A DNA stretch of 64,000 nucleotides from NCBI GenBank assembly GCA_015680685.1, contig MNCI01016265.1, positions 135,222 through 199,221 on the forward strand. Direction: 5' to 3'. This document shows positions 45,362 through 57,470 of this stretch, piece after piece. Both the position numbers and the translations under genes were made by a program. Source of the DNA: Gnetum montanum. Its lineage: Eukaryota; Streptophyta; Gnetopsida; Gnetales; Gnetaceae. Position 1 is the stretch's first letter. Each line of letters begins with the position of its first letter. Below the pieces are notes generated by a model that saw nothing but the letters and a program-made list of their open reading frames with translations, searched no databases and was not told the DNA's origin.

Positions 45362-46194
45362 TGATTAGCGGTGAGGTACCTCTACATCCAACCATACGAA
45401 TATGAGCATTTACGCACGATCTGGTCGAACTCCAAGGATTAAGTACTTATGTGCTTACATAGAACAAGGATGGGTTATGCGATTGTTGTCTTTCCAAGCT
45501 TACTTGTAAGGCATGATTGTATGGTTAAGTAAGCTTGAGGTATATGATTTTTATGCTTTTTATGTTTTATGTTCCTAGTGCTTAAAATGGAGAAATGAAA
45601 TAATTGAGTTAACTAATTTAATTTCACTAATCAACTATGCTCTAACCAATCCTAACACCAACATCTATCCCCACTTGTTGGACACATCCTAAACCAGTGT
45701 AACACTACTAGGATTACCAAACACTAGTCGTTATTGGGTTACCAAGTGTCCATGTATGCTTGAAGTGGTTGTATTGAGTGTGCTAATTTGTTGTTAATTA
45801 TCAATTCAATAAAATAACATTAATTAACTAATGAGAGTAGTGAATAATAGTAAATAACAATTAAATGAAATAATTAAGCTATTTTGAATGTTGCAAGGTT
45901 TATCACAAAGTTTGTCTTTATTTCCAGACACAAGGTGTGCTTAGGTACACAATGCTCGAATAAAGATCCGTTCACTTTATGACTCCTACTGTGGATACTT
46001 AGAAATGATTCTAAGTCTAGAAAGGAAAAACTGCAAGAATTCGGCTAAGGAACTAAGAAAACTCTTAGAAACCAAGTGCCCCTGTCTCTTATTTATAGGC
46101 AATGAGACAAGTTCCAATATTGCTTTGGCAACTCCAATATCGTGTACCCGATATCAAGGGTCCGATATTGCGGGTCCCATATCATGACTCATCA
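45362..46194 (-). repeat. 3' LTR of the minus-strand family A element
   Basis: 833 bases; minus strand TGATGAGTCATGATATGG to ...CACCGCTAATCA. TATA box at 46090-46097. The purine tract GTGGGGGTA lies just outside at 46195-46203. U3 contains GATATCGGGTACACGATATT. Confidence 0.88.
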
Positions 46195-46203
46195 TACCCC
46201 CAC

Positions 46204-48100
46204 GACTGAATGAAAACTCATCCTCAAGTTCCTTACAAAATATTGCGAAGGTATGGGATTATTAACTGAACGACAACTGACGGTAACATGGAATGACAGA
46301 CTCAAAGTGCCTAGTGAATGGATCGACAAACATATTACAGCATTGGTGTTCATAACCATTGTGATGAACACTATACATAAATGACATCCAAACCGTCATT
46401 TGACAGCTTAAAAAGAGAGAGAGAAAAGAAAATGAGGCACGTTGTCGCCAATGTCGAAAATGTGCACACCGATGTTCATCCCTAGCCACATTATCAAGCT
46501 TGTTCCCTGCATAAATGCTTTTTGCTACAGTCCATCCTGAGTGCTCCCTTCCATCCGAGTCCATTGTTCATGTGATCACCATCTGCACACACAACATAGT
46601 CATGAATTAGCAAGGATAGATAAGATATAATGTGATTGATACCTTGCTTCAATATGAAGCACCTTGGCTAGGTTGTGGGTATGGTAGATACTGGGTTAGA
46701 GGTTTGCAACTGATGACTACCCAAGGTGTAGGGGTGAGATAAGTAATGAAATGGAAAAATTTTGCAATAGGCCCCCACAGCTAAGAGTGAACCTTTAGTA
46801 GCAATAGGGTGGAAAACTTAAAGAATAAGAAAGATGGTAGAAATAACAATGGTGAAGCCAATAAAACAAAATAAAAATGGATGTCGTTGATTTGGTGAAA
46901 TGAGAAATGGTTGATTACAAGAAATGTTTAAGGGAAAGAACTTAACAATTGCATCAAAAAGGAATGCTAGTCGGTCCTCAGCAAAGTAGGCTCATGCCCT
47001 TTATGGCCTGACAAACCCACAAACCAAAGAGTCCGTAGGCTCTAGAAATGACATATGGAAACAATGGTTAAGGACTTACCCATAAGAATTTACCAAAGAA
47101 TAACAATGCGTCAATCAGGATATAGACTAATCATAAAATTGGCAATGATGTGGAATTTGGAAAGTAATACGGAAAGAGAGAATGGAATGGAATGGAATCC
47201 CAAAATCAAGGTTGTGTAAAGTCCCTTGTGTAGTATGTGATTAAGGTGACTTAATAAAATTCGGCCCAAATCTAGATTAAGACTAACCACATCTAATGAC
47301 CTTGCATCAACACATTGGACCAATCCATCCTCTTGAAGCAACAAGAATGCTTCCATAGAGCCACCACCATTCCAACAAGAGAAAGATAGAGAAGTAGGAA
47401 GCGAGAAAGGGCCTTAGTTAGAGCAGAAGCTTCAGGCATGGGTAACATGTCTTTCCAGTGCCATAACCAGTGCTTGTAGCCCATGTTACTTTATTATGTC
47501 TAAGGGGTGTGCTTTGAATTCCCACTAGTTTTTTTTTTTTAGTGAGAACCACACCATGCAAAGACTTATTTGATTTAGTCAACTTCCTAATATTGGTCAA
47601 TAGTAGAATGGCGGAAAACCTATGAAAAACATCCAAGTACCCAAGAAAATAGCCAGCATAAATACATTGAATCCCCTTGAAGTCACATCATTTTCAATCC
47701 ATTTGTATCTTTCCATTGTTTGAATAATACTAAGCCACCAATTCATTAATGAGTTTGCTTAGAAAAAGGGACAATACATTTCCAAAACAAAGGAAGACCA
47801 TGGAGTTGTATGGATGAATGGATAACGTGAACTCATTACGTGTTTTATCAAAAGAAACCATATCCTAGCATCAACATTAAAAGTCAAAGGTAAAAACAAA
47901 ATATTAGCGATCAACACCAATATAGTACATTCCACCATCATGAGCTCTTATTATACGACAAGTGAGAGTAATTCAAACAAAATGTAATAGAGAAAGAAAT
48001 AGTAAAAATGTTAATGATGGTGTAAAACAAAAACAAGTAAAGATGAAGAATGTGTAAAACAAAAAAGACAAAGGAACTGAGGGCTTTAGAATGATTACCA
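46204..48100 (-). other. Family A 3' region (minus)
   Basis: Collinear with 37441-39327 of the complete element, including the reversed GGCATGGGTAACATGTCTTT phrase near 47437. No gene is supported; the short minus frames do not align in frame with the other copies. Confidence 0.65.
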
Positions 48101-49330
48101 TTAGTGGCCATCTCCCCCACGACTGAGTTGGAAGGAAAAGATCTGAAATAATGAGCAAGGTTGTCCATTAATAGAGGTAGTCTTAGTACTGGCCGTTTTA
48201 GGCTCATGGAAAGGTTTGGTTTGCTGGATGTTGACTAATAATTTCCTATCTGGGCTTTTAGGTTTATAGATCATCATGGCCCATGAAGGAAAAGTGTCAT
48301 GAATGATATAAGGTCCTTCCCATAGCATTTAAAATTTAGTTTGTTCTTGCACATGTGTACGATTCCAATAGAGAACCTTATCTCTTGGTTGATATGTAAC
48401 TTTCCTACTTCTTAGATCATGACGTTACTTGTTGAAGGCCTTGTGCAATTCGTTGGATGACAGGGTGGCTAATTGATTTTCATCTAGTAAGTTAAGGTTC
48501 TCGTTCTTTCTATGCTAGACTGAGGTTAAGGTTGTGATCACATGCTATAGATATTGTATAGAGCTCAGCTTGGATAGGAATTGTTGGAAGTTTACCATAC
48601 ACTAATCATAGGGAGAGTAGCCTATAGGGAGTTTCCATGTGGAGTGGTATGCATAAAGAGCATCATTTAGTTTGGTGCTCCAATCTCACTTATATTTGCT
48701 AATGGTTTGTGTCAATATTTTTGTATTCTCCCTATTAGTGACTTCAGCTTGACCATTCTCTTGAGGATGATATGGCGTAGTTAGCTTATGCTCAAGTCCT
48801 AAGCATTGCATTAATTTTTCAAAGGTCACACTTGTAACATGTGTACCATTATCGAAAATACATGGACAAGGCATGCCAAACCTATTTATGATTTATTGTT
48901 GAACAAATCGTGTAGTGGTAGATGATGTATAGTCAGTAACAGTGGCTACTTCTGTTCACTTTGTAAAATAGTCAACAACAACAATGTAGGCTTTTCCATT
49001 AGACATTGGTGTGATAGGCGCTAGAAAATTAATTCCCCATATGTTGAAGGGTTCTAAAGGTTGAATCCATTGTTGTGGACCCTCCATTCTAGCAGTCATT
49101 CCCCCATCACGTTGGCAGGGCTCACAAGATTGGACGAAATGATGAGCATCATAGAACAATGTAGGCCAATAATATCCTACAAGCAAGATTTTAATGTTGT
49201 TCATCTCCCAGTGTAATGACCCCCACAAGGGCCCTCATGAGCATTTTGGAGAACTCACAATTGATCTACATCGGGAACACAACATTGGCCCAAGCCATCG
49301 GAACATACCTTATAAAGGTATCTGTTGATT
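48101..49330 (-). pseudogene. Integrase, family A (minus)
   Basis: Most of the protein is in one minus frame with stops. FVQSCEPCQRDGG is the end of the zinc-binding part; NIWGINFLAPITPMSNGKAY and IVVVDYFTK start the core. The first catalytic Asp is Asn (GIN for GID). CIFDNGTHVT holds the second Asp and ENGQAEVTNRE the intact Glu. The C terminus has LWEGPYIIHDTF and ends FQLSRGGDGH. Confidence 0.9.
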
Positions 49331-49499
49331 TCCATGAAATATTTGGCTTGGTGAAGAAACTATTGTTTCTTTTTAAAGTATAGCCCATGTGGTGTTTCTT
49401 GTATGAGAAGATAGGTAAGAATGCTATTATACCAATTTTTATCTATGGTTAATTGATTATTTATTACACCTGCAAAGAGGAGTTCATTAGGGAAGCAGT

Positions 49500-49880
49500 C
49501 AAAGATCGGATATTCGTCCTCTTTGTTGTCCAGTCATAACTAAGATAAATAATTAGCAACAACATTCTCGGTGCCTTTACAATCGATCATTATAAGATCG
49601 AACTCTTGTAAGATCATGAGCCATTGTATGATACGAGGGCTCACCATTTGTTTATTCATTAGGAACCATATTGCACTATGATCTATGTGGACAAATATCT
49701 TATAGCCCACTACATAGTGCCTAAATTTTTCTAGTGCAAACACCACAACCATTAATTCTTTTTCTATTATGGTGTAGTTGAGTTGTGTACTAGCAATACT
49801 TCGACTTGCACAGTGAATGTAATAGAATCATTTTTGGTTATCTAACTGTGTACGTACAACTCCTAAAGTAAAGTTGGACG
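49500..49880 (-). pseudogene. RNase H, family A (minus)
   Basis: MVVVFALEKFRHYVVGYK, HIDHSAIWFLMNKQ and ENVVANYLS, with the Asp of HTDHS kept but the Asp of VADHLS changed to Asn (VANYLS). It precedes integrase in a different frame. Confidence 0.87.
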
Positions 49881-50685
49881 CGTCAGTCATTATGTGCGAT
49901 GGTTTGGACCAGTCAGGAGCTTGTAGAATGGGTATTTCTATGAGCTTCTATTTCAAGGTTTGGAAAGCTAGCTCACACTCCCTAGTCCATTCAAAGGGTA
50001 CATCCTTCTTCGTTAATTCTACCAATGGTTTTGCAATCTTTGAAAAGTTCATGATAAAGCATCTATAATAGCCAATTTGTCCAAGGAATGATCAGATATC
50101 TTTTACAGTTTCAGGTTCACAAGTGATTCCTTGGATGATTTTAATCTTTTTAGGATCTACCTCTATCCCTGTTTGTGAAATCTTATGCCCTAACACAATG
50201 CCTTCCTGGACCATTAAATGGCTTTTTTGCCAATTGAGCCTTAAGTTGGTTTCTACACATCATTTCAGTACTTACTCTAATCGGTCCAATGCTTGTTCGA
50301 AGTTTGCTCCGTAGGTGGAGAAATTATCCATTAGGACCTCCACACCATTCCCTATTTGCTACTAAAATATACTTAGAACCAGGTGTTGAAATGTTGCTAG
50401 GGCATTGCACAAGCCAAACAACATCTGCCTATATGCAAATGTCCCCCAAGGACTTGTGAATGTAGTTTTGGCTTGGTTTTCTGGTGCTATTTGAATTTGA
50501 TTGTATCCACTGTAACCATCTAGAAAACTATAGTATCAATGCCCTACAATGGTATCTAAGAGTTGGTCAACAAATGGCAATGGGAAATGGTGTTTAAATG
50601 TTGCCATGTTCAGTAGCCTAAAGTCTATACACACTCTACATTTACCTCCATTTTTAGGCACAATGACTAATGGGCTAATCCATTG
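49881..50685 (-). pseudogene. Reverse transcriptase, family A (minus, 5' end missing)
   Basis: Starts abruptly at WISPLVIVPKNGGK and CIDFRLLNMATFKHHFPLP near 50680, then the DGYSGYNQI and QMLFGLCNALATFQ blocks. The catalytic motif reads VLMDNF (Asp to Asn) near 50330. The connection (MTDASNFTLGVV and following) reaches 49881. Everything upstream is missing at the inverted junction near 50685. Confidence 0.87.
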
Positions 50686-51335
50686 ACTGTTGTCATTGTT
50701 CCTTTTTCTCCATCTTTCTTATTCCTTATCTTTTTCTATTCTCTTGCTACCGGAGGTTCACTCTCAGTTATGGGCGTCCTGGTCAAAATTTTTCGATTTT
50801 TTCTTAACCCCTACAGCTTGAGTAGTCACCAGTATTATATCTCCAGAATTTGTATTAGCCATATCACAACTCAACCAATGGACCTTACACTAAGGCAAGG
50901 TATCAACTACATTGTGATTCATTTACCCTTGCTAATATAAGATTGTGTTGTGTGTGCAGATGGCAATAATACAACAATGGATTGGATCTGAAGGAAACAC
51001 TTGGAATGGACTAGTGCTAAAGCAGTTATGCAAGGAACAAGATCGATGGCGCAGTTATGGATGGACAATGAAAAGCACAATCTTGGCGTTGGCAGCAACA
51101 AACTTCTTCTTTTCTCTCTTCTCTTTTTTCTCTCAGCTGCCAAAGAAGGCTAGATGTCAAATGTGTATAGTGTTCACTCTTGTTGTCATGAACACTAATT
51201 TTATCATGTATTGTAATGATGATCCATTCACATGTCTCACCATTCATCATTAGTATCATTCAAGTCAATAATCCCATACCTTCCCAATATTTTGTAAGGA
51301 ACTCGAGGACAAGTTTTCATTCAGTAATAGGGGTA
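50686..51335 (+). other. Family A 3'-region fragment, plus strand
   Basis: Matches the last 650 bases before the 3' LTR of the complete element (compare TCCATCTTTCTT at 50710 with 38685 onward), ending in the purine-rich AATAGGGGTA. It belongs to a plus-strand element whose remaining body is lost. The reading frame at 50945-51253 overlaps the region of 38900-39160 but the proteins do not align in frame, so no gene is claimed. Confidence 0.7.
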
Positions 51336-52125
51336 TGATGAGCCGCAATATCACGTCTACCCCTACGATATCGTGTACGCGATATCGTAGCCCGCTGTCA
51401 TGCCTATAAATAAGAGGTAGCTTTCCCTTGTTCACGCATCTAGATTTAGACCCTTAGCCAAACTATAGCAATTTTACCATTCCAAAGTTAGAATAATTTC
51501 CATGTGCCTGCAGTAGGAGTCTTAAAGTGAATGGATCTTTATTTGAGCAAATTGTACTTGAGCACACATTTGTGTACGACAATAAATACGAACTTTCTGA
51601 TAAACCTTGCAACATGTGGACTCAGCTAAATAGGAATTAATTATTATTAATTGTTTACATGCTTTCCTAAATAATTAATCTCTCTCAACCCTTGACTCTC
51701 CTAGTTAAGTGCATTCAGTACGACCGCTTCAAGCACGTGTGTAACACTTGGTAACCCAGTAACGAGTAGCGTTTGGTAATCCCAGTAGCGTTGCACTGGT
51801 TCAAGGTGTGTGCAGTAAGTGGGAACGGATACTGGTGCTAAGATAATTAGAACTTAGTTAGTGGATAGTTAATGAAAGTTAGTCATTTAGTTCTCTTCAC
51901 CCTTCCCCATTAGCATAGACATTAAAAAGACAAAAGATATAAAAATCATAGACCTCAGGTTTACTTAACCATACAACCGTGACAATACAAGTAAGTTTGG
52001 GTGATTGATTAACCTTAAGTGTTCCATTAAGGTGCGTAAGCACTTAGTCTTTGGAGTTTGACTGGATCACACGTGAGATGCTCGTATTCATATGCTTGAG
52101 TGTAGGAGTACCTTGCCACTCATCA
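51336..52125 (+). repeat. 5' LTR, family A
   Basis: 790 bases, TGATGAGCCGCAATATC to ...GCCACTCATCA. ACGATATCGTG and GCGATATCGTAG precede the TATA box; AATAAA at 51581-51586. It follows a purine tract and 3' region, so it is also the 3' LTR of the fragment to its left: two elements share it. Confidence 0.92.
51405..51412 (+). promoter_or_regulatory. TATA box of the LTR
   Basis: TATAAATA in GCCTATAAATAAGAGG, 69 bases into the LTR, identical context to 30371. Confidence 0.8.
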
Positions 52126-52126
52126 T

Positions 52127-52144
52127 TGGCGTCGTTGCCAGGGA
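52127..52144 (+). other. Primer-binding site, tRNA-Asp type
   Basis: TGGCGTCGTTGCCAGGGA, two transitions away from the tRNA-Asp complement, one base after the LTR. Best-preserved such site in the window. Confidence 0.93.
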
Positions 52145-52240
52145 CTTAGTTCTTTGTGCGCTACGTAGAACATAGGAGATCATTCATATCGTTGGGACGC
52201 TAGAACGAACCCTTAGGGATAATTAGGAAAAGATAAGACA

Positions 52241-54830
52241 ATGGTAAACGGCACACCGAATAAGACAAAGATGTCTTCTTCTTTGCACAAAAGCACTTCA
52301 CCACCTAGGACTCACATAAGAGACAATCGGTGGCACAACACACGTAACCAAGATCTACCAGTGCCTCAACAGTTCCAAGTGATATATATTCATCATGATG
52401 AATATGTATCCAACTTTACCTTTATTCTCTATCAAGATGAACAACTGTGTTGGAGAGACTTGGAGGGTAACATAGTGTTGCCTCCAGATTGAGCAATCCC
52501 CAACATGCTCCTTCATGCTCTTGCATGAATAGGCATGTCATAGTTACAGGCAGAGTACGTTGCATGCGATTATGACACAAGGGATTACCATCCCACAGAA
52601 GCGCAATGTCAAAGGGACTTGCAACAGGAGAGTTATCACACATCTTTAAAGGGCAAAGGACTCCATAACGCTCCACCCATCTTAAGCGAAGTTGAGGGTG
52701 GTGAACCTATTTCAATAGGTTCTCAACAAAACGATGTTCCCCCTCCTAACGATAATTAGGAGGCGGTGTATCAGAACCTCCACTACATAATTCACAACCC
52801 TGGTTCTGATCCCCATGAACACCAAGTGTTCAACAAGGGAACATAAACACATGATAAGGGCAGGCAGTTTGATTTTCATCACAATCGAGGCCAAGACCAC
52901 CAAAGAGAAGGTAGGAAACATTGTCATGGTGATGGTTCTACTTCTTCTTCACCTTCATCATCACATTCACCCTCTCCTTCAATATTGGGATGTAGTCATA
53001 AGGAACCCAACCATGAGGATAAGGGTAAACATAGTGTGAAACCTCAATGAGAGAGTCGGGAATGAGGACGAGGGCATTCTAGATAATCACGGTATAGAAG
53101 AAGGAAGAGTAGGGAACCACGTAGACATCATAGACGCTATGAATGAAATGACCACGAAGGACCCCTACTTGCAACCTGAAGCATGTTAGACATCATGGAG
53201 GCCATAAGAATTTCCATAAGGCACCAAAAAGATAGCAGGATCAAGACGTTAGACATGAATAATATCCCACGATTTGAAGGGGGATACAATGTTGATCCTC
53301 AAAATCACCTACAGGCATTTCATGATGCATGTGCCTTGTAGAACATCGAGAACAAATGGAAAAAACTAAAGTTACTCCTAAGGACACTAGTAAAAAAAGC
53401 GGAAAGCTAGTACCGGTCCTTAGAATTGGAATCCATTTGGAAATGGAGTACGATGCTAAAACTGTTTAATGATAAGTATCAAACGTACTCCTAGGTGTCC
53501 AACGTACGAAAGAAAATCCAAGGATGGAAGCAAGGAAATCACAAACCCTTGGATGCTGCCATGGACCGTTACTATGCACTGTTACATCGTTGCCCAGGGC
53601 ATGGTTACGCACAACAAGATCAACTACGTAATCTCATAGAGGGACTTAGGCATGAAACCAAGAGAACCCTTGGAATGTATGCCCAAGGGAGACTATAAAA
53701 GCTTAGGTCTCATCAAATTCATAGATTGCTAGAGCAAGTAGCTAAGAAAGAAGGGGAGCTTTGTAAGAGAGAAAGTGCAGGAGAGTACAACCATAATCCT
53801 TCCCTTTGAAAAAGGGGAGTGAGATTCTATGAGGAGGAGGACGAGTCACCACTCGAAGAGATGGTGAATAGGAAAGCCTTGCTACTTCAAAAATTAACAA
53901 CAAAAGTGTTGGCAAAGGTAGACCAAATATGGGACTTCTTAGATAGTAGATTTGAAGCTATTGTCAAAATCGTAGAGGAGTCTAAGGAGTGAAGTAGTGA
54001 CTATGATAAAAAGAAAAAGAGAGATTTGGACCATGCACATAACAAAGGTAAGGGTAAAATGGCTATCACTGAAGAGGTTGTGGATTGTAATATGGACAAT
54101 GATGGTGGATGTGAGATATGCCAATATGATCATCCTAAGGGATGTTGCCCAGTAATCTCACATCTGCAAGAGTCTGGGGTGTATGCACTTAACCCATGAC
54201 TTAACAAACAGCAAACACCCCGACTGTTACCCTATCCCCAAGGTAACCTAAGGTAGTTCTACCAACCATTAATGTATTATCCAAGTGGAACTCTGCCACA
54301 ACCTATTGAGCAACACCAACAGTGGCAATACCCACAGTCATGGGGGATGCTACCACCAAGGCAACAATACTCTTACCTGCAACCGGATCCATATGGCTAT
54401 TACGTGCAGCAGCCAATCTCTCCATGTGACTCGGTTGGTCACGTGACATCACAACATCATTACCAAGCTTGGGAGTATTATAGGACTACTTCTCCTGGGA
54501 GAGACAACCCATAGACATACCATCCTCCAAACCCATCCGCAACTCTCACACTGATAGCTCCATTACCACCTGCTCCAGCAATGCAAGGGGTACTCCCCAC
54601 TTAATCGTAGCAACCCAATGTCACGAGGGCTATGAACCCTCAAACCACGATTGGTTCTGACAACCTTATGCAGAAAAGATCTTTCTTCAAAACCAATAAT
54701 CCAACCAAGCCCTCACCATCACAAGCGGTTGAACATCTGAACACCTCCCTATCAAGTAAGGCTTTGGGGCCTCCTTCAATCCAAAAATAGAGCTTAATGC
54801 ACACGCTTATGTTAACACATGCCGTTACGG
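52241..54830 (+). pseudogene. Gag, family A
   Basis: Starts MVNGTPNKTKMSSSLHKS. WRDLEGNIVLPPD near 52460, a Ser/His-rich basic stretch near 52930, the core IKTLDMNNIPRFEGGYNVD and FHDACAL near 53240-53340, RKKIQGWKQGNHKPLDAAMD (53500), QMW-like QIWDFLDSRFEAI (53925), then CEICQYDHPKGCCPVISH (54110) and a Gln/Pro-rich tail (54272-54514). About a dozen stops but one continuous frame. Confidence 0.87.
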
Positions 54831-55402
54831 ACTAGATTAAGGTGGGGCACCTTTCTAGGAAATTCTCTGATCTTGGAAGTCCTCTAATCTATTTCCAAGT
54901 CACTAGGAATGAACCATGTCAAGATCTTCTGGACTTAGGTTCCAGAGTCAACCTAATATCACAAGAGATGTATAAAGCCTAGAACCTACCTCCATTGAGA
55001 AAGAGTAATATTCACTTAGAGCTGGCTGACTAGTCCATCGCTATTCCCTTGGAACTAGTGGAGGACATCGTTATCACTGTCTGTGGGTGATCGTATCCAG
55101 CTGATTTCCTAGTGATACAAGTAAACAATGGTAAGGGGGACTTCCCAATAATAATGGGAAGAGCATGGCTAAGTACCATAGATGCATGTTTAGGAATCCG
55201 TGATCTTTCCTTGGAAATATCCAAGAAAAACACTTTTGGAAAGATCAAGAGGAAGAAAGTTCCATGCATCACATACAGTGACACGGGGTGCCATTGCATG
55301 CAGAAATCATGGGTTATGCAAATTTTAGCATTTCCTGCATGCAATCAGTGTGCAAAAGACATTAATATACAAAAGTGCTTGTATGCAGCAGCCACACAAT
55401 AA
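54831..55402 (+). pseudogene. Protease region, family A
   Basis: In frame with gag. The active site reads LLDLGSRVNLIS; Ser of the DSG triad is Leu (TCA-to-TTA type change), so the protease would be dead. IIMGRAWLSTIDACLGIRD and the VPCITYSDTGCHC tail match the other copies. Confidence 0.82.
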
Positions 55403-55564
55403 GAAAACATCCAGTGGCTGATGGTTGATCAAGAGAGCAACTCACTAACATGCATGGAACTAACTGAGGGAATAACTAGTGCTTACATTGAAAGCATAGA
55501 CACACTGGAGCAAGTTCGTTGCCAACTTCCAAGCTTTAACCTTGAAAACATCAACTAGGGGAAG

Positions 55565-56670
55565 TTGGAAATTCCTGAGAGATTTAAACAAGAGCCCCTA
55601 GATTTGAAACCATTGCCCACCGGTCTGGAGTATATGACCCTCAAAAATGAAAAACTGGTGATCATCAACGTAAGGCTTATTCCCAAACAAAAAGAAATAT
55701 TGCTAAAAGTGATAAATAAGTGGTCAAAAGCCTTTGCCTGGTCATACCCGAAGTTAACTGGAATAAATCCTAGGATATGGCAGCATAGGATTTACACAGA
55801 CCCCTCCATGAAACCTTGAAAACAACCGCAAAGGCGATTGAACCCAAAATTGAAACAAATAGTAAAAGAAGAAATAGAATAACTTCTTAAGGCTGGGTTC
55901 ATATATCCCATTGCTAATAGTGATTGGGTTAGCCCTCTAGTGATCATGCCTAAAAAGGAAGGCAAATGAAGGGTGTGTATAGATTTTAGGCTGTTGAACA
56001 TGACAACATTCAAGGATCACTTTCTGTTGCCATTCGTTGACCAAGTCTTAGACACCATAGCAAGGCATCACTATTATAGTTTTCTAGATGGCTATAGTGG
56101 ATACAACCAAATATGAATAGCACCAGAAGATCAAGCCAAGACAACATTCACTAGTCCTTGGAGAACATTTGCATATAAATAAATGCCATTTGGCTTGTGC
56201 AATGCTCTTGCCATGTTTCAACGCCTAGTTCTAAGCATATTCCAATAGTAGATAGGAAATGGAGTGGAAGTCTTTATGGATGACTTCTCCACTTATGGAA
56301 TAAGCTTTGATCAAGCTTTGGACCGATTATAGCAAGTGCTAAAAAGATGCGTAGAAACCAACTTAAGGCTCAATTGGTAGAAAAGCCATCTAATGGTCCA
56401 AGAAGGCGTAGTACTTAGGCATAATATTTCACATAAGATTTCACATTCAAGAATAGAGGTAGACCTAGATAAAGTTAGGGTCATCCAAGAAATCACCCAA
56501 CAACCGAAAACTATCTAAGACATTCAATCATTCCTTGGACACACTGGCTACTATAGGAGATTCATTGAGAACTTTTCCAAGATTTCCAAACCATTGGTAG
56601 AACTAACGAAGAAGGATGCACCATTTGAATGGACAAGGGAATGTGAATGAGCATTCCAAACTATGAAAAA
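55565..56670 (+). pseudogene. Reverse transcriptase, family A
   Basis: FKQEPLDLKPLPTGLEYMTL, NSDWVSPLVIMPKKEGK, VCIDFRLLNMTTF, FLDGYSGYNQI, TFTSPWRTFAYK and PFGLCNALAMFQR appear in order in one frame with about ten stops. The catalytic motif VFMDDFSTYG is intact near 56272. The frame is lost at an A9 run (56665-56673), where one A more than needed shifts into the next domain. Confidence 0.92.
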
Positions 56671-56674
56671 AAAA

Positions 56675-57090
56675 GCTTATGGAAACTCCCATTCTACAAG
56701 TCCTTAACTGGTCTAGACCATTCCATATAATGACTGACGCATCCAATTATGTCTTAGGAGTCGTACTTACACAGTTATATGACCAAAAACGTCCTTACTA
56801 CATCCACTATGCAAGTAGGAGCATCACCGGTGCACAACTTAACTACACAACTATAGAAAAAGAATTAATGGTTGTAGTGTTTGCACTGGATAAGTTTAGG
56901 CACTATGTATTAGGTTACAAAGTGCTCATCCATATGGATCATAGTGCAATCAGGTCCCTCATGAACAAGCCAACGGTTAGCCCTCATATTATACGATGGC
57001 TGGTAATCCTATAGGAGTTCGATCTAACGATGATTGATCGAAAGGGCACCAATAATGTAGTTGCCGATCATTTATCTCGGTTGCACTGGG
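56675..57090 (+). pseudogene. RT connection and RNase H, family A
   Basis: A fairly open frame: METPILQVLNWSRPFHIMTD, NYVLGVVLTQLYDQKRPYYI, KELMVVVFALDKFRHYVLGY, HMDHSAIRSLMNKP and NNVVADHLSRLHWDSKGD. The Asp of HTDHS is retained; the Thr is Met. One stop at about 57013. Confidence 0.9.
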
Positions 57091-57470
57091 ACAGCAAAGG
57101 GGATGAATATGCCATATTCGATCATTTTCCTGACAAAGCCCTCTTTTCCGGTGCAGTAAATAACCAACCCATGGAAACGAATTGGTATAGTAGCATTCTA
57201 ACCTATCTCCTTTCCCAACAAACACCACAGGAGCTATACTTTAGGAAGAAACAATAGTTTCTTCACAAAGCCAAGTACTTCATGGAGATCAATGGACAAC
57301 TTTACAAAGTCTGTCCTAATGGCTTAGTTTGATGGTGTGTGCCTGATGTGGACCAACTAAGAGTTCTCCAAGATGCTCATGAGAGCCCTTGTGGGGGTCA
57401 CTATGCAAGGAGATGAATGGCTACTAAGATCCTACTTGTAGGATATTACTGGCCAACATTATTTCGGGAT
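57091..57470 (+). pseudogene. Integrase N-terminal fragment, family A
   Basis: DEYAIFDHFPDKALFSG, NWYSSILTYLLSQQTPQELY, the HHCC-type start HESPCGGHYARR and ATKILLVGYYWPTLF. It ends mid-domain at 57470, where TGAAACACCA of the family B LTR begins. Confidence 0.88.

Larger units (their letters stand above)
45362..50685 (-). mobile_element. Family A element, minus strand, lacking gag and protease
   Basis: In minus sense it runs from the middle of reverse transcriptase through RNase H, integrase and the 3' region to a 3' LTR at 45362-46194. The 5' half is gone: at about 50685 RT is joined to plus-strand 3'-region DNA. Integrase here keeps the catalytic Glu lost in the two other integrases. Confidence 0.85.
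51336..57470 (+). mobile_element. Family A element, plus strand, cut in integrase by a family B insertion
   Basis: LTR, primer-binding site, gag, protease, RT, RNase H and the start of integrase, ending at 57470 where a family B LTR begins. Gag, protease and most of RT are in one frame, with stops mainly of Gln or Trp origin, so the ancestor had a single Gag-Pol ORF. The rest of integrase and the 3' LTR are expected beyond the window. Confidence 0.88.
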
